64,000 nt of DNA, taken from assembly GCF_030056795.1 (NCBI RefSeq), contig NZ_JASHKQ010000006.1, positions 124,001 to 188,000 on the forward strand, in the 5' to 3' direction. Shown here one piece after another: positions 43,006-51,980 of the stretch. The position numbers and the translations under genes are program-made. The notes beneath the pieces were generated by a model. That model made no database searches. It was not told the DNA's origin and was given only the letters and a program-made list of their open reading frames with translations. The DNA comes from Rhodococcus sp. IEGM 1381. GTDB taxonomy: Bacteria; Actinomycetota; Actinomycetes; Mycobacteriales; Mycobacteriaceae. Numbering within the stretch: the stretch's first letter is position 1; the number at the start of each line of letters is the position of its first letter.

Positions 43006-43854
43006 CTAGTCCGGAATCATGTCGAACGTATCCGGATTCGGTCCGGTACGACCCTGCTCACCCTTGTCCAGCGCCGTGATGGCGTCGACATCGGCGGAGC
43101 TGAGCTCGAAGTCGAAAATCTCGAAGTTGGCCTTGACCCTCTCCGGCGTCACCGACTTCGGGAAGATGATGTTGCCGCGCTGAATGTGCCAGCGAAGGAC
43201 CACCTGCGCAACCGATTTGCCTGCTGCATCGGCGATTCGCTGCAGTTCCGCGTCGTCGAGGACGTTGCCCTGAGCGATCGGCGACCACGCCTCGGTGGGG
43301 ATGGCGTGCTCACGGCCGTAAGCCCATACGTCGTTGTTCACGAAGTACGGGTGCACCTCGATCTGGTTCACCGCGGGGACCGTATCGGTCTCCTGCGCGA
43401 GGCGATCGAGGTGAGCGGGCTGGAAGTTGGAGACACCGATGTTGCGGGCGCGGCCGTCGGCTGCGAACTCCTCCAACGTCTTCCACGTGGATACGAAATC
43501 GCCGTCGTAGCGGGTGGGTAGCGGCCAGTGGATGAGGAAGAGGTCGACGTAGTCGGTTCCGAGGTCGCTGAGCGTCTTGTCGAATGCCGAGCGCGCGTCG
43601 TCGGGCCGATGAAAGCCGTTGTTGAGCTTGCTGGTGACGAAGACCGACTCGCGATCGATCCCGGAGTTACGGATGCCTTCGCCGACCTGCTTCTCGTTGC
43701 CGTACATCTCGGCGGTGTCGATGTGTCGGTAGCCGATCTCGAGCGCCGTTTCGACGGCCTTCGCGGTCTCCTCCGGGTCGATCTGGAAGACGCCGTAGCC
43801 GAGCTGGGGAATCTGCTTGCCGTTTCTGAGCGTGACGCTGGGTACCTGAGTCAT
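43006..43854 (-). CDS. Aldo/keto reductase (2,5-diketo-gluconate reductase-like)
   Basis: A 282-residue AKR5-like enzyme starting MTQVPSVTLRNGKQIPQLGY. The tetrad is Asp46, Tyr51 (DTAEMYGNE), Lys76 (TSKLNN) and His109 (LIHWP). The C-terminal IIFPKSVTPERVKANFEIFD binds the NADP phosphate. This group reduces 2,5-diketo-D-gluconate, methylglyoxal or other carbonyls. The open frame reaches back to 44508, but that extension is antisense to the phospholipase gene, so the start at 43854 is right. It is divergent from the PLD gene by 54 bases. Confidence 0.92.
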   Translation of the reverse strand: MTQVPSVTLRNGKQIPQLGYGVFQIDPEETAKAVETALEIGYRHIDTAEMYGNEKQVGEGIRNSGIDRESVFVTSKLNNGFHRPDDARSAFDKTLSDLGTDYVDLFLIHWPLPTRYDGDFVSTWKTLEEFAADGRARNIGVSNFQPAHLDRLAQETDTVPAVNQIEVHPYFVNNDVWAYGREHAIPTEAWSPIAQGNVLDDAELQRIADAAGKSVAQVVLRWHIQRGNIIFPKSVTPERVKANFEIFDFELSSADVDAITALDKGEQGRTGPNPDTFDMIPD

Positions 43855-43908
43855 ATCGCCGGGGTGCCCGCCCACTCTCGCCTTCAAACCGGGTGAAATG
43901 ATGCGTGC

Positions 43909-45582
43909 GTGATAGTGCAGCGCATCCGGCGCGTCGTAGACGGAGTTGCCGAGAAATTCGGCCGGTCCACCTCCGCTCTGATTGCCCCCGAGCGCCACTT
44001 CGACCCGGCGCACCCGTGGTTCCTCACCGCGCCCGAGCGAGGCAACGACGACACCCGAATTTCGGCGTGGACCGAGGGCAACCGCGTCGAGAATCTGGTG
44101 CACGGCAAGACCTACTTCGCTGCACTCGCACGAGCCCTGGAGCAGACCGAGCGAAACGATCTGGTGCTCTTCACCGATTGGCGCGGCGACCCGGAGCAGC
44201 TGCTCACCGACGACGGCGTGACCGTCGAGGATGCCCTGGCAGCCGTCGCGCACCGCGGTGGCGTCGTCAAGGGCATGGTGTGGCGCTCCCACATGGAGAC
44301 CCTCGGTTTCACCGGCCCGAAGAACCGTAAGCTCGCGCTGCGGCTGGAGGAGGCGGGCGGCGAGGTCATTCTCGACCAGCGCGTGCTGGTGACCGGAAGC
44401 CACCACCAGAAGTTCGTCGTCGTGCGGTACGGCAGGAAAGATCTGCCCGACGTCGCGTTCGTCGGTGGCATCGATCTGGCCCGTGCTCGACGCGATGATG
44501 CCGATCACTTCGGCGACCCTGTCTCACGTCCCTTCCCTCCCGAGTACGGCGAGATCCCCGCCTGGCACGACGTGCAGGTGCAGATCGAAGGCCCGGCGGT
44601 ACGAGACGTGGAAGACGTCTTCCGCGAACGCTGGGAAGATCCGGCGGCTCTCTCCCGCTTGCCGTGGCACGCCATCCCCGACCTGCTGCGCGGAGTCACG
44701 CGAGAGCCGTCGGAACTCCCTCCTGCGGCGGCGGCCCCGGAGCCGCGGGGCACGTGCTCGGTGCAGTTGTTGCGCACCTATCCCCGCCGACGCCCCGCCT
44801 ACCCGTTCGCCACGAAGGGCGAGCGCAGCGCGGCCCGCGCATACGCCAAAGCCCTCGACAGGGCTACCGAGCTGATCTACATAGAGGATCAGTATCTGTG
44901 GTCGGTCGACGTAGCTCGCGTCTTCGCCGCAGCATTGCGCCGGAAGCCGAATCTGAAGTTGGTCGTGGTGGTCCCCAAGCACCTCGACGACGACAGCAAC
45001 TTGACCATTCCTTCTGCGCTGCTGGGACACTCGGCTGCACTCGGGGTCATCCGGGCGGCCGGCGGTGATCGCGTTCTGGTACTCGACATCGAAAACGACC
45101 GAGGCATACCGGTATACGTGCACTCGAAGGTCTGCATCATCGACGACGTATGGACCGCGGTGGGATCGGACAACTTCAATCGCCGCTCCTGGACCCATGA
45201 TTCGGAGCTGACCGCGGCCATCGTCGACGAGCAGCGCGACGATCGCGCACCCTTGGACCCGGCGGGCCTCGGCGACGGTGCCAGAACCCATGCGCGCAAC
45301 CTGAGACTCGAACTGATTCGCGAGCACCTGGGACGGGCCGACGGCGACGACGCAGACCTCGTCGACCCGCAGCAGTTCTTCGATGTGGTCGCGGCCAGCG
45401 CGACCGCTCTCGACAACTGGCATCGCAACCCGTCCGCGAAGTCCCGGCCGGTCGGCCGACTGCGCAAGCACGAGATCTCGGTGCCGCCCGTCTGGCAACA
45501 GCGACTCGCCGCACTCGCCTACCGGTTGTTCGTCGACCCCGACGGGCGGCCCATCGGGATGCGCCTGCGTCGTCGATTCTGA
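43909..45582 (+). CDS. Phospholipase D family protein
   Basis: A 557-residue PLD-superfamily protein starting at GTG. Two HKD regions are seen. The second is complete: His405, Lys407 and Asp412 in VHSKVCIIDD, followed by GSDNFNRRS. The first is HHQKFVVVR with His166 and Lys168, but Arg173 stands where the motif Asp should be. VGGIDLARARRDD follows it, as in related actinobacterial proteins. No signal peptide is visible, so it is probably cytoplasmic or membrane-associated. It would hydrolyse or transfer phosphodiesters of phospholipids. It precedes a PfkB kinase gene by 67 bases. Confidence 0.88.
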   Translation: MIVQRIRRVVDGVAEKFGRSTSALIAPERHFDPAHPWFLTAPERGNDDTRISAWTEGNRVENLVHGKTYFAALARALEQTERNDLVLFTDWRGDPEQLLTDDGVTVEDALAAVAHRGGVVKGMVWRSHMETLGFTGPKNRKLALRLEEAGGEVILDQRVLVTGSHHQKFVVVRYGRKDLPDVAFVGGIDLARARRDDADHFGDPVSRPFPPEYGEIPAWHDVQVQIEGPAVRDVEDVFRERWEDPAALSRLPWHAIPDLLRGVTREPSELPPAAAAPEPRGTCSVQLLRTYPRRRPAYPFATKGERSAARAYAKALDRATELIYIEDQYLWSVDVARVFAAALRRKPNLKLVVVVPKHLDDDSNLTIPSALLGHSAALGVIRAAGGDRVLVLDIENDRGIPVYVHSKVCIIDDVWTAVGSDNFNRRSWTHDSELTAAIVDEQRDDRAPLDPAGLGDGARTHARNLRLELIREHLGRADGDDADLVDPQQFFDVVAASATALDNWHRNPSAKSRPVGRLRKHEISVPPVWQQRLAALAYRLFVDPDGRPIGMRLRRRF

Positions 45583-45649
45583 CGACATTGTCGACCGGCC
45601 CTTCCCGCTCTATCCGTTTCGGACCTGACAAATCGGGCATTCGCGATCG

Positions 45650-46603
45650 GTGCCTTCCTCCTCTCGTACACCCACTGCCCTCGTCTTCGCACCGTCTCCG
45701 CTTCTGACGGTGACTCTCGACGCCGCCCCGAACGGCAGTACCGAACTGCACGTACACGCAGGCGGTCAGGGTCACTGGATCGCGCGAATGGCGTCGGTGC
45801 TCGGTCTCGATGTCACGCTCGCCGGGGTCTTCGGCGGCGAGATCGGTGCCGTGCTGCGGGGCATCGTCGAGGGTGAGGGCATTTCCGTCGTCTCCATCGA
45901 TATCGGCCAGGAAAGTGGCTCCTACGTGCACGATCGCCGCAGCGGAAAGCGTGAGGTACTGGCCACGGTGGACCCGCCGCCGCTCGCCAGGCACGCGCTC
46001 GACGATCTGTTCGGTGCCGCACTCGCCACCGGTGCCCGCAGCGACGTCGCGATCCTCGGCGGTCCGCATGCCGACGACATCGTGCCGGCCGAGGTGTACG
46101 AGCGGTTGTGCGCAGACCTCCGTGCGCTCAACGTCCCGGTGGTAGCCGACCTGTCGGGACCGACGATGCAGGCCGCTCTCACCGGCGGTCTCACGGTGCT
46201 CAAAGTCAGTCACGAGGATCTCATCGCCGACGGTGGTGCCGAGTCCGAAGACCCGAAGCACCTGATCTATTCGATGCGAAAAATGCACGACGCCGGGGCC
46301 GAGGTCGTCGTGATCTCACGAGCGGGGGATCCAGCGTTGGCTCTGGTGGAGGGCGACGTACTCGAGATCGTTACCCCGGGTCTGCAGATGGTCGACCACC
46401 ACGGCGCAGGCGATTCGATGAGCGCCGGGATCGCGGCCGGAATCGCCCAGGGAATGCCGATGCAGGAGGCGCTACGGCTGGGCGGAGGCGCGGGCACCGC
46501 CAACGTCACCCGCCGCGGCCTGGGTAGCGGCCGAAAAGATCTGGTACTCGGGCTGACCGAATCGGTGGACGTGCGTCCGTACGGCAAGGCGGGCAAGAAA
46601 TGA
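45650..46603 (+). CDS. PfkB-family sugar kinase (1-phosphofructokinase-like)
   Basis: A 317-residue kinase starting at GTG (MPSSSRTPTALVFAPSPLLT). HAGGQGHWIARMASVLGLDV is the N-terminal substrate region, and the catalytic Asp255 lies in HHGAGDSMSAGIAAGIAQGM. LTVLKVSHEDLIADG matches the 1-phosphofructokinase/tagatose-6-phosphate kinase pattern. The HVHAGGQGHW loop differs from ordinary fructose kinases (usually GGKGxN), so the substrate may be unusual. Its stop overlaps the SurE start by four bases, suggesting that kinase and phosphatase act in one pathway. Confidence 0.87.
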   Translation: MPSSSRTPTALVFAPSPLLTVTLDAAPNGSTELHVHAGGQGHWIARMASVLGLDVTLAGVFGGEIGAVLRGIVEGEGISVVSIDIGQESGSYVHDRRSGKREVLATVDPPPLARHALDDLFGAALATGARSDVAILGGPHADDIVPAEVYERLCADLRALNVPVVADLSGPTMQAALTGGLTVLKVSHEDLIADGGAESEDPKHLIYSMRKMHDAGAEVVVISRAGDPALALVEGDVLEIVTPGLQMVDHHGAGDSMSAGIAAGIAQGMPMQEALRLGGGAGTANVTRRGLGSGRKDLVLGLTESVDVRPYGKAGKK

Positions 46604-47349
46604 GAGCCCTGATCACCAACGACGACGGCGTACACAGCGCAGGCATCGCCCTGCTGGCACGGGTCGCCCTCGATGCCGGCCTCGACGTCGTGGTGGCCGC
46701 GCCCCACGAGGAGCGCAGTGGCGCAAGCGCTTCGTTGACGGGGATGGGCGTCGACGACCACCTCGGTATCGAGCTGACCGAGATCGAGGGACTACCCGAT
46801 GTGACGGCGTATGCGGTACAGGCCTCGCCTGCCCTCATCGCGTTCGTCGCCACGAGAGGGGCCTTCGGCGACGTACCGGACCTCGTGCTCTCGGGTATCA
46901 ATCACGGCCCCAATACCGGCGCTGCCGTGCTGCATTCGGGAACGGTGGGCGCGGCATTGACCGCCCTGACGCACGGGATTCCTGCCATGGCGCTGTCGTC
47001 GCTCGCCACTCGGCCGTCGCATTGGGAGACCGCCGAACACGTCGCACACCTGGCTGTGACATGGATGGTCACGCACTTGACCGTCGATGCCGTGGTCAAC
47101 GTCAACATTCCCAACGTTCCCCTCGCCGACTTCGCCGGAATCGTCCCGGCATCACTGGCTCGCTACGGCGCGGTGCAGGCCGAAATAGGAGACCGCGGAG
47201 AAGATTTCGTCACCGTCCGGTTCGACGCGATCCAAGCAGAGGACGACGATTCCGACGCCTCGCTGCTGGCCCGGAACTGGGCGACCGTCACCGCACTGCG
47301 TCCCCCGAGCGAGGTGGACTGCGTCGATCTGTCGACGATGCGCGAGTGA
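46600..47349 (+). CDS. surE: 5'/3'-nucleotidase SurE
   Basis: A 249-residue SurE-fold phosphatase. The metal-binding Asp-Asp is in LITNDDGVHSAGI (residues 8 and 9), Ser39-40 region in APHEERSGASAS, and Asn in LVLSGINHGPNTG. These residues match SurE, which dephosphorylates nucleoside monophosphates, and in some organisms polyphosphates. It is translationally coupled to the PfkB kinase (ATGA overlap). Confidence 0.93.
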   Translation: MRALITNDDGVHSAGIALLARVALDAGLDVVVAAPHEERSGASASLTGMGVDDHLGIELTEIEGLPDVTAYAVQASPALIAFVATRGAFGDVPDLVLSGINHGPNTGAAVLHSGTVGAALTALTHGIPAMALSSLATRPSHWETAEHVAHLAVTWMVTHLTVDAVVNVNIPNVPLADFAGIVPASLARYGAVQAEIGDRGEDFVTVRFDAIQAEDDDSDASLLARNWATVTALRPPSEVDCVDLSTMRE

Positions 47350-47440
47350 GCTCCGCGCCGCGGAACGAGAATTGTCGGTGCCCTCGGGCACACTGAGAAC
47401 CACGCACCGCACATGCCACGGACCTAGGGGGTCACCGCGT

Positions 47441-48493
47441 ATGACGTTCCATTCAGTAGTTCCACCGTTTCTACTCGAGCGGCTCCGGGGAGCCGGCGCC
47501 CGCGCTACGCTGCTCGCCGACCGTGAGATGCGGGCAGGACGAGAAGTCGTCCAGGCACGTACCGCCATCGCGCCGCGGACCGGCGGCACACTCGAACGCA
47601 CCATCTCCGACGCGAGATCGACTCGCGACCTCCCGGGCCAGCAGGTTCGCGCCGAGGGTGAGGATCCCACCGGCGATGCCGCGACCGACGAGGCATACAA
47701 CGGTCTCGGCGCGACCTACGCGTTCTTCGACGAGGTCTACGGCTACTCGAGTCTCGACGGCAGTGGCCTGCCCCTCGACGCGACGGTGCACTACGGCCAG
47801 GATTACGACAACGCGTTCTGGGATGGCTCGCGCATGGTGTTCGGCGACGGTGACGGAGAGGTGTTCGCTCGATTCACCGTCTCACTCGGCGTCATCGCGC
47901 ACGAGCTCGCGCACGGGTTCACGCAGTACACCACTCCGCTCGAATACAAGGACCAGGCCGGCGCACTGAACGAGTCGATCTCCGACGTCTTCGGCGCGCT
48001 CGTCGAGCAGTACACCGCGAAGGAGAACGCCGAGGACGCCTCGTGGCTGATCGGCGAAGGTCTGTTCCTGCCTGCCGTTCAGGGAATGGCTCTGCGCTCG
48101 CTCCTCGAGCCCGGTACCGCCTACGACGACGATGTGCTGGGCAAGGATCCGCAGCCGGCCAGTATGGACGATTTCGTCGTCACCACCGAGGACGATGGCG
48201 GGGTGCACATCAATTCCGGTATTCCCAACCGCGCGTTCGCCGTTGCAGCCACCACTCTGGGTGGTCCGGCGTGGGACCGTGTGGGGCAGGTTTGGTTCGA
48301 CACGATGACCGTCGGCGGACTCTCGCCCACAGTGGACTTCGCCGGCTTCTCGGCAGCAACACTCGCGGCGGCCAACAAGCGATTCGGAGCAGGGTCCGAC
48401 GTTGCCGAGGCCGTGGCCACGGGTTGGGCTACCGTGGGGGTGACGACAACCGGGCTTGAGTCCATACCGAAGCCGAGCGAGAATCGGGTGTGA
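47441..48493 (+). CDS. Protealysin-like M4 metallopeptidase
   Basis: A 350-residue thermolysin-family peptidase with no signal peptide. The N-terminal FHSVVPPFLLERL matches the short protealysin-type propeptide motif (xxVPPxxL), unlike the long propeptide of secreted thermolysins. The zinc site is HELAH with His154, Glu155 and His158, and Glu178 in GALNESISDVFG. The catalytic His is in DGGVHINSGIPN. The length is close to protealysin (about 340). The start at 47441 has AGGGGG upstream; an earlier in-frame start lacks support. The next gene, ten bases on, encodes an emfourin-like protein, an inhibitor of this peptidase type. Confidence 0.9.
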   Translation: MTFHSVVPPFLLERLRGAGARATLLADREMRAGREVVQARTAIAPRTGGTLERTISDARSTRDLPGQQVRAEGEDPTGDAATDEAYNGLGATYAFFDEVYGYSSLDGSGLPLDATVHYGQDYDNAFWDGSRMVFGDGDGEVFARFTVSLGVIAHELAHGFTQYTTPLEYKDQAGALNESISDVFGALVEQYTAKENAEDASWLIGEGLFLPAVQGMALRSLLEPGTAYDDDVLGKDPQPASMDDFVVTTEDDGGVHINSGIPNRAFAVAATTLGGPAWDRVGQVWFDTMTVGGLSPTVDFAGFSAATLAAANKRFGAGSDVAEAVATGWATVGVTTTGLESIPKPSENRV

Positions 48494-48503
48494 TCGAGGG
48501 CAG

Positions 48504-48785
48504 ATGAGCCTGCGCATCGAGGTACTACGAACCGGCGGCGTTGCCGGAATGTCCAAACGTGGCGTCGTCGAGACCGACGAGCCGGAATGGCAGTCGTTGG
48601 TCGACGCCGCGCAGCCGTACATTGCCGATCAGCAGGCCACTGACGCTGCCGACTCGAATGCCCGCGACACATTCGTCTGGAACGTCTCGGTGGGCGAGCA
48701 TTCGTGCCGCGTCGGGGATTCTGCCCTGACCGGGCCCCTACGCGACCTCGCGGAGCGCACACTCCGCGAGGGCCGCGTCAGGTAG
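48504..48785 (+). CDS. Emfourin-like inhibitor of protealysin
   Basis: A 93-residue protein starting MSLRIEVLRTGGVAGMSKRG. The N-terminal pattern xIxVxRxGGxAGxxxR and the C-terminal TGPLRDLAERTLREG fit the emfourin (M4in) family, small proteins encoded next to protealysin genes that bind the peptidase. Its middle carries TFVWNVSVGEHSCRVGDSAL, a strand-rich part. It lies ten bases after the M4 peptidase gene with GAGGG before the ATG, so it is in the same operon. The inhibitory role is inferred from the family and pairing. Confidence 0.75.
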   Translation: MSLRIEVLRTGGVAGMSKRGVVETDEPEWQSLVDAAQPYIADQQATDAADSNARDTFVWNVSVGEHSCRVGDSALTGPLRDLAERTLREGRVR

Positions 48786-48827
48786 GTCAGTCTTGTAGTC
48801 AGCTCTGTAGTCGAACCAGCTCAGCTC

Positions 48828-49487
48828 TCAGGCCTTCCACTCCGCGCCGCGTTCTTCGGTTGCCTGGCTCAGTGCCTCGACGGTGGCGTCGACTCCGAAG
48901 TCTTTGCCGTAAACAGGTGTTCCCGGCTGCTGTCGCCAGGACTCTTCGAGGGTTCCGGCGTCGACCGGGTCGAAGCCGAGCTCGTCGATGACCGAGAACA
49001 CGAACTTCTTCGAGTCGGCGTCGTTGCCTGCGATTGGAAGCGCGATGCGACCGTCGGTCCCGGCCGGTACGCCCTTCTCGAGCAGGTGCTTGTACCAAAT
49101 TCCGTTGAAGGCCTTGATCACCGGCTCACCGAGTTGTTGGGCCACCCAGACGCTTTCGGGTGTTCCGCCTTCGATCTCCTCGATCAGCCCGTCCCGCTGC
49201 TGCGGGTAGTAGTTGTTCGTTTCGATGATCGGCGCTCCGGGCTTGCGAGCACTGGTGATTCCTGGAGCGAGATCCGGAACGTTCTTCTGCGGGATACTCA
49301 GAATGACGAGGTCGGCATCTTCCGCGGCATCCGCGGCCCACACCGCGGTCGCTCCGGTTTCCGCCGCCAGGTCGGCGAGAGTCTCCGGATCACGCGAGTT
49401 GGAGAACCGAACCTCATGACCGAGTGCTGCGAGTCGGCGCGTGAGCGTGCCGCCGATCTGTCCACTTCCGATGATGCCAATTTTCAT
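48828..49487 (-). CDS. NADPH-dependent F420 reductase-like / coenzyme NADP-binding protein
   Basis: A 219-residue Rossmann-fold protein. The NADP-binding motif is KIGIIGSGQIGGTLTRRL, with FSNSRDP carrying the polar residues that read the ribose phosphate. LVILSIPQKNVPDL and IIETNNYYPQQRDG, VIKAFNGIWYKHLL match the F420_oxidored (FNO-like) family. Members reduce F420 with NADPH or act on other substrates. Actinobacteria commonly use F420. The start has good context at 49487. It is 37 bases from the BVMO gene on the same strand and could share its transcript. Confidence 0.85.
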   Translation of the reverse strand: MKIGIIGSGQIGGTLTRRLAALGHEVRFSNSRDPETLADLAAETGATAVWAADAAEDADLVILSIPQKNVPDLAPGITSARKPGAPIIETNNYYPQQRDGLIEEIEGGTPESVWVAQQLGEPVIKAFNGIWYKHLLEKGVPAGTDGRIALPIAGNDADSKKFVFSVIDELGFDPVDAGTLEESWRQQPGTPVYGKDFGVDATVEALSQATEERGAEWKA

Positions 49488-49524
49488 GTCCGGAACAAAC
49501 GATCCAGGCTGCGATCTATTCCCG

Positions 49525-51015
49525 TCAGGAACCCACGGAGACCTTCGAGCGGGGCCGACCGAACTTCATCGCCTTGTCCACGAGCTTGCCGTATCGCAGA
49601 ACCGGCAGGTCCCGGAAGTAGTTCATCCGCAGCTTCCACGGGGTTTCGCTGCCCTGCCTCGGGAAGTTGTCGACGGCCCGCAGCACGTAACCGGCGGCGA
49701 AATCGAGAAACGGTTCTTCGTCGACAGAGGGATCACGTTCGAGCTCGACGGTGCTGTAACCGTTCTCGTCCATGTGAGCAAGAAGTCGCATGACGTAGTT
49801 CGAGACCATGTCGGCCTTGAGGGTCCACGACGCGTTGGTGTATCCGACGACGAAGGCGAAGTTGGGGATGCCGGTGAGCATCATGCCCTTGTACGCCATG
49901 GTGCTGGGCAGATCCACGTCCTTGCCGTCGACGCGGAAGGTCGCGCCGCCGAGTGCGGACAGGTTCAATCCCGTTGCAGTAACCACGATATCGGCGTCGA
50001 GGTGCTGGCCGGACTTCAGCTTCAGACCGGTCTCGGTGAAGCTGTCGATGTGATCGGTGACGATCGAGACCTCGTCCTTACGGATCGAGCGGAACAGATC
50101 GTTGTCGGGTACCAGACACAGCCGCTGATCCCACGGGTTGTAGGACGGGGTGAAATGGGTGTCGAGGTCGTATCCCTTCGGCAGCCACCCCTCCTGCATC
50201 TTCCGGATCCGCTTCTTCATGAATTCCGGATACTTCTGACTCAAGGTGAAGATCAACATTGCCATCGACACGTTCTTGAGTCGAGTCACGCTGTACGCCA
50301 ACTTCTTCGGCAGTCGCTTCCTCAATGCCTGCGCGATCGGGTCCTTGGACGGCAGCGAGAGGATGTAGCTCGGCGAGCGCTGCAGCAGGGTCACGTGCTC
50401 GGCATCGCGGGCAAGGTTGGGCGCCAACGTGATTGCCGTTGCGCCACTGCCGATGACGACAATTTTCTTGCCCGCGTAGTCAAGATCCTCGGGCCAGTGC
50501 TGCGGGTGGATCACCTGCCCACCGAAGTTCTCCTGGCCGGCGAATTCGGGACTGAAGCCCTTGTCGTAGTTGTAGTAACCACTGCAGGAGAACACGAACG
50601 ACGCGGTGATCGTGACGGTCTCGTCGGTGTCGCTACGCTGCGCGGTCACCGTCCAGAACTGCTGCTCGGACGACCATTCGAGGGCGACGACCTTGTGGTG
50701 GTAACGAATGTGCCTGTCGACGCCTGCTTCTCGGGCAGTTTCGACGATGTAGTTGCGAATGTCGGTGCCGTCGGCGATGGACTTCTCGCCCATCCACGGC
50801 TTGAAGCTGTACCCGAGGGTGTACATGTCGGAATCGGAGCGAATCCCGGGGTAGCGGAACAGATCCCACGTGCCACCGATCGCGCCGCGGCTTTCCAGGA
50901 TGGTGTACGTCTTCCCGGGCAGATCGTGCCCGAGGTGACGGGCGGCCCCGATCCCGGACAGGCCGGCACCGATGATGAGGACATCGACCTCGGGGGTAGT
51001 CAGTACGGCAGTCAT
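49525..51015 (-). CDS. Baeyer-Villiger monooxygenase (EthA-like flavin monooxygenase)
   Basis: A 496-residue NADPH/FAD enzyme. The FAD motif GAGLSGIG is at 16-23. The Baeyer-Villiger fingerprint FGGQVIHPQHWP (about 165-177) is intact, followed by the NADPH motif VIGSGATAITLAP. RYPGIRSDSDMYTLGYSF and VVTATGLNLSALGG agree with the EthA/PrmO group. It would insert oxygen next to a carbonyl, converting ketones to esters or oxidising sulfides. It is 25 bases downstream of an SDR gene on the same strand, and a divergent TetR gene precedes the SDR. Confidence 0.92.
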   Translation of the reverse strand: MTAVLTTPEVDVLIIGAGLSGIGAARHLGHDLPGKTYTILESRGAIGGTWDLFRYPGIRSDSDMYTLGYSFKPWMGEKSIADGTDIRNYIVETAREAGVDRHIRYHHKVVALEWSSEQQFWTVTAQRSDTDETVTITASFVFSCSGYYNYDKGFSPEFAGQENFGGQVIHPQHWPEDLDYAGKKIVVIGSGATAITLAPNLARDAEHVTLLQRSPSYILSLPSKDPIAQALRKRLPKKLAYSVTRLKNVSMAMLIFTLSQKYPEFMKKRIRKMQEGWLPKGYDLDTHFTPSYNPWDQRLCLVPDNDLFRSIRKDEVSIVTDHIDSFTETGLKLKSGQHLDADIVVTATGLNLSALGGATFRVDGKDVDLPSTMAYKGMMLTGIPNFAFVVGYTNASWTLKADMVSNYVMRLLAHMDENGYSTVELERDPSVDEEPFLDFAAGYVLRAVDNFPRQGSETPWKLRMNYFRDLPVLRYGKLVDKAMKFGRPRSKVSVGS

Positions 51016-51040
51016 GTCAACGATTCCTTCGGTGGGGGGG

Positions 51041-51907
51041 TCAGCTGGTCTTGTTGCGTGCGCTCTCGGACCTACCGAGGCGTGCTACTTCTTCGTCCAT
51101 CTTGGGCAGGATCGTCGGCACGTGCTCGAGCATGCTGCGATCGCCGACGCGTGAGGTGATGACGGCCTTGAACCAGGACGCCGCACCCACCCAACGCGGT
51201 ACGTAGACGCGACGCTTGCGCTTGGCCAGGCCGTCGACGAACGCGTCGACGCACTGCTCGACGGTCATCGTCTTGCCGAGCGGGCCGGGCAGTACCGCTA
51301 GCAAATCCTGGAATGCCGTGAGATCGGATTTGGCGTCCTGCACCATCGGGGTATCGATCCACGCCATGTGCGCGGAGCCGACATCGACCCCGCGGTAGTT
51401 CACTTCCAGGCGAAGCGCATTCGCGAAGTGTTCGGCCGCAGCCTTGCTCGCGTTGTAGGCCGCCAGGCCGGGGCACGGAGTGAACGCCGCGAGCGAGGAG
51501 ACGACGAGGATGTAGCCGTTCCGCTCGATCAGCGACGGCAACGCAGCGCGGACGGTGTTGAACACGCCCATCACGTTGATGTCCATGACGCGTTGGAACG
51601 TGGCCGGGTCCACCCGCATGATCGATCCGTAGCTGGCGATTCCTGCGTTGGCGAGCACTAGATCGATACCGCCGTAGGCCGCGATGCCGCCGTCGACTGC
51701 GCGCTGCATGTCGTCCAGATTTCGGACGTCGGCGACGAACGCCTCGGCCTTCAGCTGGGTCGCCAGCTCTCGCAGCGGGGCCTCGTCGACGTCGACGAGT
51801 ACCAGCCGGGCGCCTTTGCCTGCCAGGTCACGCGCAGTGGCGGCACCGATTCCCCGTGCTGCTCCGGTGATCAGAACCACCTTGTTCCGTAGCGTCGACG
51901 CCGCCAT
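51041..51907 (-). CDS. Short-chain dehydrogenase/reductase
   Basis: A 288-residue SDR starting MAASTLRNKVVLITGAARGI. TGAARGIGAATARDL, LANAGIASYG and the active-site YNASKAAAEHFA (Tyr, Lys) with Ser in VVSSLAAF are clear. The DP motif and the C-terminal helices with SWFKAVITSRVGDRSMLEHV are like SDRs that act on membrane-near or steroid-like ketones. It is probably cotranscribed with the BVMO gene, as alcohol-to-ketone oxidation would feed the monooxygenase. The start is the first ATG after the operator. Confidence 0.9.
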   Translation of the reverse strand: MAASTLRNKVVLITGAARGIGAATARDLAGKGARLVLVDVDEAPLRELATQLKAEAFVADVRNLDDMQRAVDGGIAAYGGIDLVLANAGIASYGSIMRVDPATFQRVMDINVMGVFNTVRAALPSLIERNGYILVVSSLAAFTPCPGLAAYNASKAAAEHFANALRLEVNYRGVDVGSAHMAWIDTPMVQDAKSDLTAFQDLLAVLPGPLGKTMTVEQCVDAFVDGLAKRKRRVYVPRWVGAASWFKAVITSRVGDRSMLEHVPTILPKMDEEVARLGRSESARNKTS

Positions 51908-51952
51908 GTGCTCCCCCTCGATCCGAATGCTTGTCTGCGAACACTTTGCATC

Positions 51953-51970
51953 TGATACCGAGCGGTGTCA
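51953..51970. promoter_or_regulatory. Candidate TetR operator between SDR and tetR
   Basis: TGATACCG-AG-CGGTGTCA has eight-base arms with one mismatch, 45-63 bases upstream of the SDR start and 10 bases before the TetR start. It could repress both directions. Confidence 0.5.
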
Positions 51971-51980
51971 AGATCTGTGT

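Noticed and set aside
49441-51159. A 572-codon frame opposite the Baeyer-Villiger monooxygenase
   Set aside because: Val/Arg/Asp/His-rich shadow of a gene with FAD and BVMO motifs on the minus strand.
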